51,748 bases of DNA. It comes from JAUVZF01 sp964539385. GTDB taxonomy: Bacteria; Planctomycetota; Phycisphaerae; FEN-1346. This document shows positions 44,197 through 51,748 of the stretch, piece by piece. Below the pieces are notes generated by a model, which did no database searches, had not been told where the DNA came from, and was given only the letters and a program-made list of their open reading frames with translations. The stretch lies in the NCBI GenBank assembly GCA_964539385.1, contig CAZIJC010000016.1, positions 1 through 51,748 on the forward strand, written 5' to 3'. Made by a program: the position numbers and the translations under genes. Every line of letters starts with the position of its first letter. Position 1 is the stretch's first letter.

Positions 44197-44472
44197 CTAC
44201 GGCTTCGGCGGGTTTGCCTTGCGTGCCTTCTCGATCAACTCGATGAGTGTGGCGGCCTTGTCCTTCGGTGGGGCCAGGACGCTGGCGATGTCCTCTTCGC
44301 TGAGGTGCCCGCGGAGAAAAGCGCGGACGTCGAAGGTCTGCCACCAGCAGTCGAAGATGCGGCTGCATGGCAGTTGGCGGCCGGGCGCGCGGCAATAGGA
44401 GAAAGGGACGTCGTGTCCGAGCATGGGGCATCGGCGTCGCCTGGCGTCGTGTGCGGTGATTTGATCGGCCAT
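44197..44472 (-). CDS. small Cys-motif protein, unknown
   Basis: A 91-residue protein with four regularly placed Cys in RRRCPMLGHDVPFSYCR and LPCSRIFDCWWQTFDV. The spacing (C-x10-C, then C-x5-C) suggests a metal or iron-sulfur site. The C-terminal part is a helix of low complexity ending in KANPPKP. Similar small proteins are familiar from other anaerobic bacteria, but I know of no function. It lies 78 bases downstream of trpB on the same strand and may share its transcript. Confidence 0.75.
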   Translation of the reverse strand: MADQITAHDARRRRCPMLGHDVPFSYCRAPGRQLPCSRIFDCWWQTFDVRAFLRGHLSEEDIASVLAPPKDKAATLIELIEKARKANPPKP

Positions 44473-44550
44473 CGCGCGGCTCCGCTGGACAGGAAAGGGC
44501 CGACCGCGGTCGAGGCGGCCGGCCCCGGATTTACCCCGTGCTCGATGCCG

Positions 44551-45942
44551 TCAGGCGAGGCTCTTGGCCACGTCCTCGGGCTTCGGCAGGTCCTTGATGG
44601 CCTCCAGGCTCTTCTGCAATTCTTCTTCCGGAAGCGGGTAGTCCACCAACTTGCCCTGGAAGTAGGCGTCGTAGCCCGAGAGGTCCATCAGGCCGTGGCC
44701 GGACCAGTTGAAGATGATGACCTTCTCCTTGCCTTCTTCCTTGGCCTTGTTGGCCTCGTCGATGACGGCGGCAATGGCGTGGGCCGTCTCGGGGGCCGAG
44801 ATGAACCCTTCCGTCCGCGCCCACGTGACCGCCGCCTCGTAGCACTTGAGTTGGTCGTAGGCTCGCGGCTCCATCAGTTTCTCGGTGATGGCCAGGCTGA
44901 GCAGAGGCGCCATGCCGTGATACCTGAGACCGCCGGCGTGAATGGGCGGCGGGACGAACGTGTGACCGAGCGTGTGCATCGGCAGAAGCGGCGTCATTCG
45001 GGCGGTGTCACCGTGGTCGTAGGCGTACGGCGCCCGGGTCATCGTCGGGCAACTGGTGGGCTCAACGGGAATGATCGTGATCTCTGCGCCGGCGATCTTG
45101 TCGGCCACAAAGGGGAACGCCAGCCCCGAGAAGTTCGACCCGCCGCCCGCGCACCCGATGACGACGTCCGCCTGCTTCTCGCCCAGGATGTCCAGTTGCT
45201 TCTTGGCTTCCAAGCCGATGATCGTCTGGTGCAGGAGGACGTGATTCAGGACGCTTCCGAGGCTGTAGCGCGTCTTGCCGGTGGGGTCGGTGACGGCGGC
45301 CTCGATGGCCTCGCTGATGGCGATGCCCAGTGAGCCGGGCGTATCGGGCATCTTCTCCAGGATATCCCGCCCGGCCTTCGTCTCCGGGGACGGGCTGGGG
45401 ATGCACGTGGCGCCCCACGTCTCCATCATAAGGCGGCGGAAGGGCTTCTGGTCGAAACTGATGCGGACCATGAAGACCTTGCATTCCAAGTCCACCAGCG
45501 CACAGGCGAACGCCAGGGCGCTGCCCCACTGGCCGGCCCCGGTCTCGGTGGTCAGCCGCTCGATGCCGAACTGCTTGTTGTACCAAGCCTGGGGGATGGC
45601 CGTGTTCGGTTTGTGGCTGCCGGGCGGCGAAACCCCCTCGTTCTTGTAGTAAATCCGCGCGGGAGTTCCGAGCAACTTCTCGAGGCGGTGCGCCCGGTAC
45701 AGCGGGCTGGGCCGCCACAGCATCAGAAGGCCCAGGATCTCCTCGGGGATGTCCACCCACCGATCGGTGCACACCTCCTGCTCGATGAGGTTCATGGGAA
45801 ACACCGGCGCGAGCATGTCGGGCGAGACGGGCTTGCCGTCCGGCCCGATCGGAGGCAGCGGCGGGTTCGGCATGTCTGCCGCCAAGTTGTACCACTGGCG
45901 CGGCATGTCCTTTTCGCTCAAGAATACTTTTGTTTGGTCCAT
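44551..45942 (-). CDS. trpB: tryptophan synthase beta subunit, TrpB2-type
   Basis: A 463-residue PLP enzyme of the TrpB2 branch, longer at the front than TrpB1. RPSPLYRAHRLEKLLG, the PLP-lysine motif GVSPPGSHKPNTA, TETGAGQWGSALAFACA and the phosphate-binding GCAGGGSNFSG are clear. It makes tryptophan from serine and indole. TrpB2 often works without the alpha subunit and may use free indole or an alternative acceptor; no trpA is near. ATG 45942 follows AGGAGA by six bases. The 272 bases upstream (45943-46214) hold no convincing gene and probably form its leader, with two copies of an AACCGTCGTT motif. Confidence 0.93.
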   Translation of the reverse strand: MDQTKVFLSEKDMPRQWYNLAADMPNPPLPPIGPDGKPVSPDMLAPVFPMNLIEQEVCTDRWVDIPEEILGLLMLWRPSPLYRAHRLEKLLGTPARIYYKNEGVSPPGSHKPNTAIPQAWYNKQFGIERLTTETGAGQWGSALAFACALVDLECKVFMVRISFDQKPFRRLMMETWGATCIPSPSPETKAGRDILEKMPDTPGSLGIAISEAIEAAVTDPTGKTRYSLGSVLNHVLLHQTIIGLEAKKQLDILGEKQADVVIGCAGGGSNFSGLAFPFVADKIAGAEITIIPVEPTSCPTMTRAPYAYDHGDTARMTPLLPMHTLGHTFVPPPIHAGGLRYHGMAPLLSLAITEKLMEPRAYDQLKCYEAAVTWARTEGFISAPETAHAIAAVIDEANKAKEEGKEKVIIFNWSGHGLMDLSGYDAYFQGKLVDYPLPEEELQKSLEAIKDLPKPEDVAKSLA

Positions 45943-46214
45943 AACATTCTCCTGATAGAAGCCCGCGATTCATTCGGGGTTGCTGTAGTTTTCGGGCCGG
46001 CGTTTTACCCCCGGCTGTATCACGCCGGCATCGGGCCGGATAGAGATACCCGAAATCCGGCCTCCGGGGCAAGCGGCATCCCGGCCGTCTTCGATGGCGA
46101 ACGACGGTTGCGTACTGCCAAACGACGGTTCGCTGAAAAGGCTGGCGGCAACCGGTGGGTCGGCTACCGCCGCACGACTGTTGAATGCGGCCCACACGGG
46201 CCGACGCGGCGGCC

Positions 46215-46421
46215 CTAGGCTTGAAGGCGAGTGACGTTCTCGGCCTTGGCGCCTTTCGGCCCTTGCGTCAACTCGAACTCCACCTCGTCGCCCTCGGCAA
46301 GGGTCTTGAACCCGTCGCCTGCGATGCTCGAGTAATGAACGAAGACGTCATCCCCGCCTTCCTGTTCGATGAATCCAAATCCCTTCTGGTCGTTGAACCA
46401 CTTCACTTTGCCGCGTGCCAT
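46215..46421 (-). CDS. cold-shock protein (CspA family)
   Basis: A 68-residue single cold-shock domain. RNP1 is KGFGFIEQ and RNP2 is DVFVHYSSI, and VKWFNDQKG opens the fold. It binds single-stranded nucleic acid and melts RNA structure. It is read from a strong promoter about 170 bases upstream through a leader that contains an intrinsic terminator. Length is normal. Confidence 0.95.
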   Translation of the reverse strand: MARGKVKWFNDQKGFGFIEQEGGDDVFVHYSSIAGDGFKTLAEGDEVEFELTQGPKGAKAENVTRLQA

Positions 46422-46450
46422 GCCTCGGTACCTCCAGACTCCGAATCACC

Positions 46451-46491
46451 AAAAAAACCACCCGGCCAAGCGGAGAACCTCCGCCGGGTGG
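46451..46491 (-). terminator. intrinsic terminator within the cspA leader
   Basis: On the minus strand CCACCCGGC (46491-46483) pairs with GCCGGGTGG (46466-46458), followed at once by seven T (46457-46451). An alternative inner stem CTCCGC/GCGGAG overlaps the outer one by two bases. It lies between the promoter and the cspA ATG. Confidence 0.7.
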
Positions 46492-46593
46492 CTTCAGCAC
46501 ACAGGCTTAACACGGCCCGACTTGCACCTGGCCGCTGCGAGTTGATACGGCCGACATGCAACAAACCTCTCGCGCTCCTCTACAATCACGCCG

Positions 46594-46622
46594 ACCATAG
46601 CCCGCCCGCCCTGGCGGGTCAA
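46594..46622 (-). promoter_or_regulatory. promoter for the cold-shock gene
   Basis: TTGACC (46622-46617), 17 bases, TATGGT (46599-46594). The predicted start is near 46588, giving a leader of about 167 bases. Confidence 0.6.
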
Positions 46623-46667
46623 GAAGAAAAACTTCCGCTTGCACCGCGGCGAAGCCCGCGTTTTGCC

Positions 46668-46696
46668 TTGCCTGAAAAGGCGCCGGCGCCTAAACT
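46668..46696 (+). promoter_or_regulatory. promoter for the PKD esterase gene
   Basis: TTGCCT (46668-46673), 17 bases, TAAACT (46691-46696). It diverges from the cspA promoter. Confidence 0.5.
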
Positions 46697-46761
46697 GTTG
46701 CATTCAAGAACCCGGGCGGGGACACGCGGGGCCCGGCGCCCCGAACAGGAGAGCGCGCGAC

Positions 46762-47802
46762 GTGATCGGAGTTGGGGTGAAATGGCTTGGCGCAGGCGCA
46801 CTCGTGGTGGTCGGCGCGACGGTCCTCTGTGCGACCGCAGGGTGCGAATCGCAGCCGTGGCGCCACCAGGACGGTACCGTTGTCACCGGGAAGGTGGACT
46901 TTCAGAGGGAGCCCGTCACCGGGCGGACGTACCATCTCTATATTCCGAGAACGTATAATCCCAAGCGCCAGTATCCGCTCGTCCTGACGGCCCAGGGAAC
47001 GTTCCCCTTCGACGAGGCGGCCGGCCAGCGCAACCGTTGGGTCGACGTGGCCGAGCGGTACGGCCTGATCGTCTGTTCGGCGGATTTCGATTCGGCGACC
47101 GGGTGGCTGGGCGTTCCGAACGATCGGCCTGCTCCGGAACTCGTCCGCGACGACGAGGCCACCATGGCGATCATCCGCGAACTGAAGTCGCGCTACAACA
47201 TCAACCCCGACGGGATCATGATTACCGGTTGGTCGGGCGGGGGCTATCCGGCCCATTACATCGGCCTGCATCATCCGGACGTGTTCCGGTGCATCGTCGG
47301 CCGCGCCGCCAACTTCAAGGAGAACCTGGTCACCGACGACGTGGCGATGCGGGCGCGCCACACGCACGTCTACGTCTTCTTCGGCGAGGGCGACCTGCCC
47401 GGCTTCGATCAGATGAACCGCGACGCCAACTTCTGGTACACCGTCAGGGGCTTTCGCAACTTCGTGATCCGGCGTCTCGTCGGCGGCCACGACCCCAACC
47501 AGGTGGAGGCGGCCCGCTATTTTCTGAACATCGTCGAGCACTGGCCGGCCATCCACGTCGACGCCAGCACCACCAAGGGCAGGGCGCCGCTGACGGTGAA
47601 GTTCCGCGCGCTGGTTCGCGACCCCGACTCGCCCGATGGCCGCGTCGATTCCGTGCTCTGGAACTTGGGTGACAACACCGTCTCAGCCCGCGCCGAAGTC
47701 ACACACACCTATGCAAGGCCCGGCCTGTACAACGTGTTCCTGACGGTCGTCGATCTGGACGGACACCACGAATACGCACAGATGTGGATCCGCGTAAACT
47801 GA
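46762..47802 (+). CDS. lipoprotein esterase (PHB-depolymerase-like) with PKD domain
   Basis: The protein has 346 residues. A signal peptide ends in the lipobox TAGC near residue 28. An alpha/beta-hydrolase domain of the esterase/PHB-depolymerase group follows: YHLYIPRTYNPKRQYPL, the nucleophile elbow ITGWSGGGYPAHY (GWSGG), and VGGHDPNQ with the likely catalytic His. A PKD domain (about 255-346: RAPLTVKFRALVRDPDS, VLWNLGDN, YARPGLYNVFLTVVD) closes the protein. It probably removes acyl or aryl esters from polysaccharide outside the cell. The start is GTG 46762 after AGGAGA. Confidence 0.85.
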   Translation: MIGVGVKWLGAGALVVVGATVLCATAGCESQPWRHQDGTVVTGKVDFQREPVTGRTYHLYIPRTYNPKRQYPLVLTAQGTFPFDEAAGQRNRWVDVAERYGLIVCSADFDSATGWLGVPNDRPAPELVRDDEATMAIIRELKSRYNINPDGIMITGWSGGGYPAHYIGLHHPDVFRCIVGRAANFKENLVTDDVAMRARHTHVYVFFGEGDLPGFDQMNRDANFWYTVRGFRNFVIRRLVGGHDPNQVEAARYFLNIVEHWPAIHVDASTTKGRAPLTVKFRALVRDPDSPDGRVDSVLWNLGDNTVSARAEVTHTYARPGLYNVFLTVVDLDGHHEYAQMWIRVN

Positions 47803-47877
47803 AGCCTGCGGCCGCTCAGTGGGCTGCGGTCGTCGAAAGATGCTAACACAGACCGGTTCCATGGAAGGAGCAGGAGC

Positions 47878-49104
47878 GTGGCGAAGGATGAGGCAACCTC
47901 GGCACCCGGCTTCAGCCTGCCGGAGGGCCACACGCTCTTTACGAGCGAGGCCGTCACGGTGGGCCATCCGGACAAGATGGCCGACCAGATATCCGACGCG
48001 ATCCTCGATGCGATGATCGCCCAGGACCCCGCCAGCCGCGTGGCTTGCGAAACCCTTGTGACCACCGGCATGTGCGTGGTTGCCGGAGAGGTGACGACCA
48101 AGGCACAGGTCGATATTCGCGACATCGTCCGCGAGACGATTCGCGACATCGGCTACACCGACGCCGCCATCGGCTTCGATTTCGAGCACTGCGCCGTCCT
48201 CCTGGCGCTGGACCGTCAGAGCCCGGACATTGCCATGGGCGTCGACGCCTCCGAGAGCAGGGAACAGGGCGCCGGCGACCAGGGCATCATGTTCGGCTAC
48301 GCCTGTCGCGAGACCCCGGAACTGATGCCGATGCCCATCCAACTGGCCCACCAGTTGTGCATTCGCCTCAAGGAGGTCCGAGAGGCAGGCGCGGTTCCGT
48401 GGCTCCGACCCGACGGCAAGAGCCAGGTCACCGTCCAGTACGATGAAAACGGGAAGGCCGTCCGCGTTCACACGGTCGTTGTCTCGACGCAGCACGCCGA
48501 CCAGGTGGAGGGCAAGGCGGTCTCGAACGAGGAGATTCGCCGCGGCATTATCGACCGCGTCATCCAACCGGTTGTGCCGGCCGAACTGCTCGATGACGAT
48601 ACCGTCTATCACATCAACCCCACCGGGCGGTTCGTCGTCGGCGGACCACAGGGCGACTGCGGCCTGACCGGCCGCAAGATTATCGTCGATACCTACGGCG
48701 GCAAGGGAAGCCACGGCGGCGGGGCGTTCAGCGGAAAGGACCCCTCCAAGGTGGACCGAAGCGCCGCCTACATGGCCCGCCACGTCGCCAAGAACCTCGT
48801 TGCGGCCGAACTGGCCGAGGCGTGCGAGGTCCAACTGGCCTACGCCATCGGCGTGGCCGACCCGTTGAGCATCCGCGTCGATACGAACGGCACCGGCAAG
48901 ATTCCCGACGTCGCCCTGGCGAAAGTCATCCGCGACGTGTTCCCCCTGAAGCCGCGCGAGATGATCGAGTACCTGAACCTGCTGCGCCCCATCTTTCGCA
49001 AAACCGCCGAAGGCGGCCACTTCGGACGCGAACTGCCGGAGTTCACCTGGGAAGAACTCCGCAAAGTCGATGAACTCCGGCAGGCCGCCCGAAACGGCAA
49101 GTAG
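47878..49104 (+). CDS. metK: S-adenosylmethionine synthetase
   Basis: A 408-residue MetK of normal length. FTSEAVTVGHPDKMADQISD, GAGDQGIMFGYA, GGPQGDCGLTGRK and GGKGSHGGGAFSGKDPSK are the ATP, methionine and metal sites. It makes SAM from ATP and methionine. The start is GTG 47878 after AAGGAGCAGGAG. No SAM riboswitch is recognisable in the 75-base gap upstream. Its last ~78 bases are repeated twice near the N gap downstream. The stop is followed directly by a toxin remnant. Confidence 0.97.
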   Translation: MAKDEATSAPGFSLPEGHTLFTSEAVTVGHPDKMADQISDAILDAMIAQDPASRVACETLVTTGMCVVAGEVTTKAQVDIRDIVRETIRDIGYTDAAIGFDFEHCAVLLALDRQSPDIAMGVDASESREQGAGDQGIMFGYACRETPELMPMPIQLAHQLCIRLKEVREAGAVPWLRPDGKSQVTVQYDENGKAVRVHTVVVSTQHADQVEGKAVSNEEIRRGIIDRVIQPVVPAELLDDDTVYHINPTGRFVVGGPQGDCGLTGRKIIVDTYGGKGSHGGGAFSGKDPSKVDRSAAYMARHVAKNLVAAELAEACEVQLAYAIGVADPLSIRVDTNGTGKIPDVALAKVIRDVFPLKPREMIEYLNLLRPIFRKTAEGGHFGRELPEFTWEELRKVDELRQAARNGK

Positions 49105-49276
49105 CCTGACCGGTACCGGTGTCGGATTCCACGTGCCGGAGACCGTTGTCCGACGGCGTTTCGATGCGGGGCTCCGAAACTTCAAAACCCTCTACCAGGG
49201 GCTTGTAAACAGTTGGGTGCTCTACGACAATTCCGGGCCGACGCCGCGCTTCCTGGCGGCCGGAGAGAATCCATGA
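49105..49276 (+). pseudogene. zeta-toxin-family C-terminal remnant
   Basis: Starting right after the metK stop, one frame reads VGFHVPETVVRRRFDAGLRN, KTLYQGLVNSWVLYDNSG and a final FLAAGENP. This matches the C-terminus of zeta-toxin-like P-loop kinases. No start codon, P-loop or N-terminal part is present, so it is a fragment. It ends in ATGA, overlapping the next small gene, as in intact pairs of this type. Confidence 0.7.
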
Positions 49277-49455
49277 CTCTAAAAATCATCGGAACGAAGG
49301 ACCCGGACATTCTCGCTTCGGCGGCGGCACTTCAGCGGGCAGCCAAGCGGGCGCTGCGAGAGGGACTCGAAAACGGGACGCCCGTCTGGGTTATCAAGAA
49401 CGGCCGCATGGTGGACCTGACACGCGGCAAGCGCCCCAAGGCCGGGCGCCGGTAG
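49273..49455 (+). CDS. small partner ORF of a zeta-toxin-like gene
   Basis: A 60-residue basic protein (PDILASAAALQRAAKRALRE, then PVWVIKNGRMVDLTRGKR). The ATG overlaps the stop of the toxin remnant by four bases. Such small ORFs follow zeta-toxin-like genes in other bacteria and may be the cognate partner. Here the toxin is broken, so the protein may be orphaned. Function not known. Confidence 0.6.
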   Translation: MTLKIIGTKDPDILASAAALQRAAKRALREGLENGTPVWVIKNGRMVDLTRGKRPKAGRR

Positions 49456-49489
49456 AGCGGCCTGCCAGTCGCGCCCGTCATCCCATGGC

Positions 49490-49551
49490 CGGCCACTCGG
49501 ACGCGAACTGCCGGAGTTCACCTGGGAAGAACTCCGCAAAGTCGATGAACT
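49490..49551 (+). pseudogene. metK 3' fragment, copy before the gap
   Basis: Matches bases of the metK tail from CGGCCAC onward with one T missing, and is cut by the N run. Confidence 0.75.
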
Positions 49552-49651
49552 NNNNNNNNNNNNNNNNNNNNNNNNNNNNNNNNNNNNNNNNNNNNNNNNN
49601 NNNNNNNNNNNNNNNNNNNNNNNNNNNNNNNNNNNNNNNNNNNNNNNNNNN

Positions 49652-49728
49652 GCGAACTGCCGGAGTTCACCTGGGAAGAACTCCGCAAAGTCGATGAACT
49701 CCGGCAAGCCGCTCGCAACGGCGAGTAG
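49652..49728 (+). pseudogene. metK 3' fragment, copy after the gap
   Basis: Encodes the metK C-terminus in frame (ELPEFTWEELRKVDELRQ, then AARNGE and stop). It differs from the intact gene at several third positions and at the last residue (Glu for Lys), so it is a homologue, not a copy. It may be the end of another metK on a separately assembled contig. Confidence 0.7.
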
Positions 49729-49826
49729 CCGGGCCGGGCGGCGCCGGTGCCGCGATGACGGTGCGGAGCGCCAAGATCCCAGGCAGACCGGGGAACGACT
49801 GTGTCGGCGAAGAAAGGGACACCGAA

Positions 49827-51748
49827 ATGGCTCATACGAGACCGCTGGCATGCGCCTACGGCGCCATGCGCACGTCGGTGATGGTGCTCTTGGTATCGGT
49901 GCTGACAAGTGCGCTCGCCGCAGGTCAGCCCCCGCGCCTGGTCCTTTGGTATGCGAGCCCGGCCAAGAATTGGGAGCGCGAGGCGCTGCCGATCGGCAAC
50001 GGCCGCCTGGGCTGCATGGTCTTCGGCGGCGTTGCCAAGGAGAGCATTCAGTTCAACGAAGACAGCCTGTGGGTCGGCGACGAAAAGGACACGGGGGCCT
50101 ATCAGGCCTTTGGCGACCTTCACATCGAAATGCAGCACCAGGAAGGCCGGGACTACCGACGCCAACTCGACATCGGCAAGGCCATACACACCACCACCTA
50201 CACAAGCGGCGGCGTCAGGTACCGGCGTGAGTACTTCGCCAGCCATCCCGCCGGGGTGCTGGTGTTCCACTTCGCGGCCGACAGGAAAGCCGCGCACGCC
50301 GGCACGATTTCCCTCACGGATGCGCACAAAGCGACAGTCACCGTAGAGGGCAACAGGATCACGGCCTCGGGATCGCTCGCCGGCTACACGTACAGGAAGA
50401 CGAAGGGCCGTCAGTACGAGATTGCCCTGGCCTACGAGGCTCAGGTACTCGTCCTGCACGACGGAGGCTCCGTCGCCGCCCGCGATGGCAAAATCGCCTT
50501 CGAGAACGTCGATAGCCTGACCATACTCCTGGCCGCCGATACCGACTACCTGAACCGGCGAGACAAGGGATGGCGCGGCGGACACCCGCACGAGCGCCTC
50601 GGTCGGCAACTCGAAAGTGCGGCTTCGAAGCCGTACAAGACACTCAAGGACGAGCATCTCCGCGACTACCAGAAGCTGCTCAATCGGCTCTCACTCGATG
50701 TCGGGCAAACGCCGCAACCGACCTCGGCCCTGCCCACCAACGAGCGGCTGAAGGCCTACAAGGCCGGCGGTGTGGATCCCGACCTCGAGGAACTCCTCTT
50801 CCAGTACGCGCGGTACCTCTTGATCAGTTCCTCACGCCCCGGGTCCTTGCCCGCCAACCTCCAGGGCCTGTGGAACCGCAGCAACAACCCGCCGTGGCGC
50901 TGCGATTACCACACGGACGTCAACGTGCAGATGAACTACTGGTTTGTGGACCACGCCAATCTCCCGGAGTGCTTCGAGCCGTATGCGGAATGGCTGCACT
51001 CGATCCGTGGCGTGCGGACCGAGAGAACGAAAGAGGCGTTCAAGGCGCGCGGCTGGACCATGCGCGCCGAGAACGGCGCCTTCGGCGGCTCGACCTGGAA
51101 GTGGGTCAAGCCCACGGCAGCCTGGTGCGCCCAGAATCTGTGGGACCACTACGCCTTCACCCAGGACAAGGCGTACCTCCGGACCCGCGCCTATCCGATC
51201 ATGAAGGAGCTGTGCGAGTTCTGGGAGGATGTGCTCAAGGAGCTTCCCGACGGAACCCTCGTGTCCCCCGACGGCTACTCCCCGGAACACGGGCCGGAAG
51301 GCGTGGACGGCGTTTCCCACGACCAGCAATTGATGTGGGACCTGTTTACGAACACCATCGACGCATCAAAGGCCCTCGGCGTGGACACCGAATACGCCGA
51401 CAAGATCGCGTCGCTCCGAAAACGCCTGCTCGGCCCGAAGGTCGGCCGGTGGGGGCAACTCCAGGAATGGATGGAAGACATCGACAAGCCCGAAGACAAG
51501 CACCGCCATATCTCGCACATGATCGCCGTCCATCCCGGCCGCCAGATATCGCCCCTGACCACGCCCAAACTGGCGGAAGCGGCCAAGGTATCGATGAACG
51601 CTCGCGGCGACGGCTCCACCGGATGGAGCCGCGCATGGAAGATCTGCATCTGGGCACGCCTCCATGATGGCGACCACGCGTACAAGATCCTCCATGAGAT
51701 GCTGCAGAGCCAGATCGCAGACAACCTCTACGACCTGCATCCGCCGTT
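49827..51748 (+). CDS. GH95 alpha-L-fucosidase-type glycosidase, 3' truncated by window
   Basis: About 640 residues are visible and the frame is open at the window end; GH95 proteins usually have 700-800. A signal peptide (about 1-32) precedes ALPIGNGRLGCMVFGG and ESIQFNEDSLWVG, the GH95 opening. The (alpha/alpha)6 barrel has LPANLQGLWNRSNNPPW, DYHTDVNVQMNYW with catalytic-site Asn residues, SPDGYSPEHGPEG with the likely acid Glu, HRHISHMIAVHPG and GDGSTGWSRAWKICIWARL. GH95 removes alpha-1,2-fucose or related alpha-L-galactose from glycans. With the sulfatases it fits fucoidan-like or mucin-like substrates. ATG 49827 follows AAAGGGA. No stop is visible within the window. Confidence 0.93.
   Translation, partial: MAHTRPLACAYGAMRTSVMVLLVSVLTSALAAGQPPRLVLWYASPAKNWEREALPIGNGRLGCMVFGGVAKESIQFNEDSLWVGDEKDTGAYQAFGDLHIEMQHQEGRDYRRQLDIGKAIHTTTYTSGGVRYRREYFASHPAGVLVFHFAADRKAAHAGTISLTDAHKATVTVEGNRITASGSLAGYTYRKTKGRQYEIALAYEAQVLVLHDGGSVAARDGKIAFENVDSLTILLAADTDYLNRRDKGWRGGHPHERLGRQLESAASKPYKTLKDEHLRDYQKLLNRLSLDVGQTPQPTSALPTNERLKAYKAGGVDPDLEELLFQYARYLLISSSRPGSLPANLQGLWNRSNNPPWRCDYHTDVNVQMNYWFVDHANLPECFEPYAEWLHSIRGVRTERTKEAFKARGWTMRAENGAFGGSTWKWVKPTAAWCAQNLWDHYAFTQDKAYLRTRAYPIMKELCEFWEDVLKELPDGTLVSPDGYSPEHGPEGVDGVSHDQQLMWDLFTNTIDASKALGVDTEYADKIASLRKRLLGPKVGRWGQLQEWMEDIDKPEDKHRHISHMIAVHPGRQISPLTTPKLAEAAKVSMNARGDGSTGWSRAWKICIWARLHDGDHAYKILHEMLQSQIADNLYDLHPP

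Larger units (their letters stand above)
46422..46761. other. divergent control region, 340 bases
   Basis: The gap between cspA and the PKD esterase gene holds the cspA leader (about 46421-46588) with a terminator, the cspA promoter (46594-46622) and the promoter of the esterase gene (46668-46696). I see no further gene. Confidence 0.7.
49456..49826. other. 371-base non-coding stretch with scaffold gap and metK tails
   Basis: It contains a partial metK 3' end (49490-49551), 100 N (49552-49651), and another metK 3' end with stop (49652-49728). The 49 bases on each side of the N run are identical. From 49729 to 49826 I see only the leader of the GH95 gene. Confidence 0.85.

Noticed and set aside
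45970..46197. A 75-codon minus-strand frame before trpB
   Set aside because: No recognisable fold or start signal; more likely the trpB leader.
46494..46703. A 69-codon minus-strand frame before cspA
   Set aside because: It spans the cspA promoter and leader, has no ribosome site and is basic and low-complexity.
47803..47877. SAM riboswitch before metK
   Set aside because: Only 75 bases are available and I could not see the core pairings of any SAM class; a covariance search would decide.

Overview
The window is about 52 kb of GC-rich, gene-dense DNA that reads as a heterotrophic planctomycete (Planctomycetota), probably from a metagenome scaffold. The clues are exported formylglycine-type sulfatases, a hydrazine-synthase-alpha-like cytochrome c, many PQQ-like beta-propeller proteins, an exported alpha/alpha-toroid protein with DUF4159-like modules, GH123-like/DUF4091 proteins, and many Tat signal peptides. 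A run of 100 N (49552-49651) marks a scaffold join, so order across it is not certain. No rRNA, tRNA or CRISPR array was seen.

Layout. 1-6900 holds housekeeping and small genes: the C-terminus of sigma-54 (rpoN), a membrane protein, a YggS-type PLP protein, a PEBP/Raf-kinase-inhibitor-like lipoprotein, a PQQ-like propeller protein, a small membrane protein, LemA and a UroD-family protein. 6990-17815 (minus strand) holds a glycoside-hydrolase-like exported protein and two very large exported proteins that combine PQQ-like propellers with a Rossmann methyltransferase-like domain. The larger (1665 aa) also carries CBM9-like and malectin-like modules. 18082-26090 (plus) is a compact run: HzsA-like di-haem protein, two sulfatases and a DUF4091 protein. 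26126-31845 holds a glycosidase-like protein, the toroid/DUF4159 protein, a 42-bp palindromic tandem repeat and an SGNH esterase.

32092-35836 is a tight cassette: VOC protein, DhaK, DhaL, an LsrF-type class I aldolase and a Tat-exported lyxose-isomerase-like cupin. It reads as isomerase, kinase and aldolase for an uncommon ketose or an AI-2-like compound. 36076-41085 holds a PL10-like pectate lyase, an exported hydroxypyruvate-isomerase-like TIM barrel and a second DUF4091 protein with a DNRLRE-like front. 41107-49104 returns to general metabolism: acyl-CoA ligase, MFS permease, a small Cys-rich protein, TrpB2-type tryptophan synthase beta, a cold-shock protein with a long leader that contains an intrinsic terminator, a PKD esterase lipoprotein and metK. 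After metK come a zeta-toxin remnant with a small coupled ORF, duplicated metK tails around the N gap, and a GH95 fucosidase that runs off the end.

Taken together, the genes suggest a cell that degrades sulfated, fucose- and uronate-containing polysaccharides outside the cytoplasm (sulfatases, GH95, GH123-like, PL10, esterases) and feeds odd sugars to DhaKL and the LsrF-like aldolase. The least explained parts are the exported methyltransferase-propeller fusions, the promoter-hairpin-terminator unit between them, the cspA leader terminator and several families of palindromic repeats.
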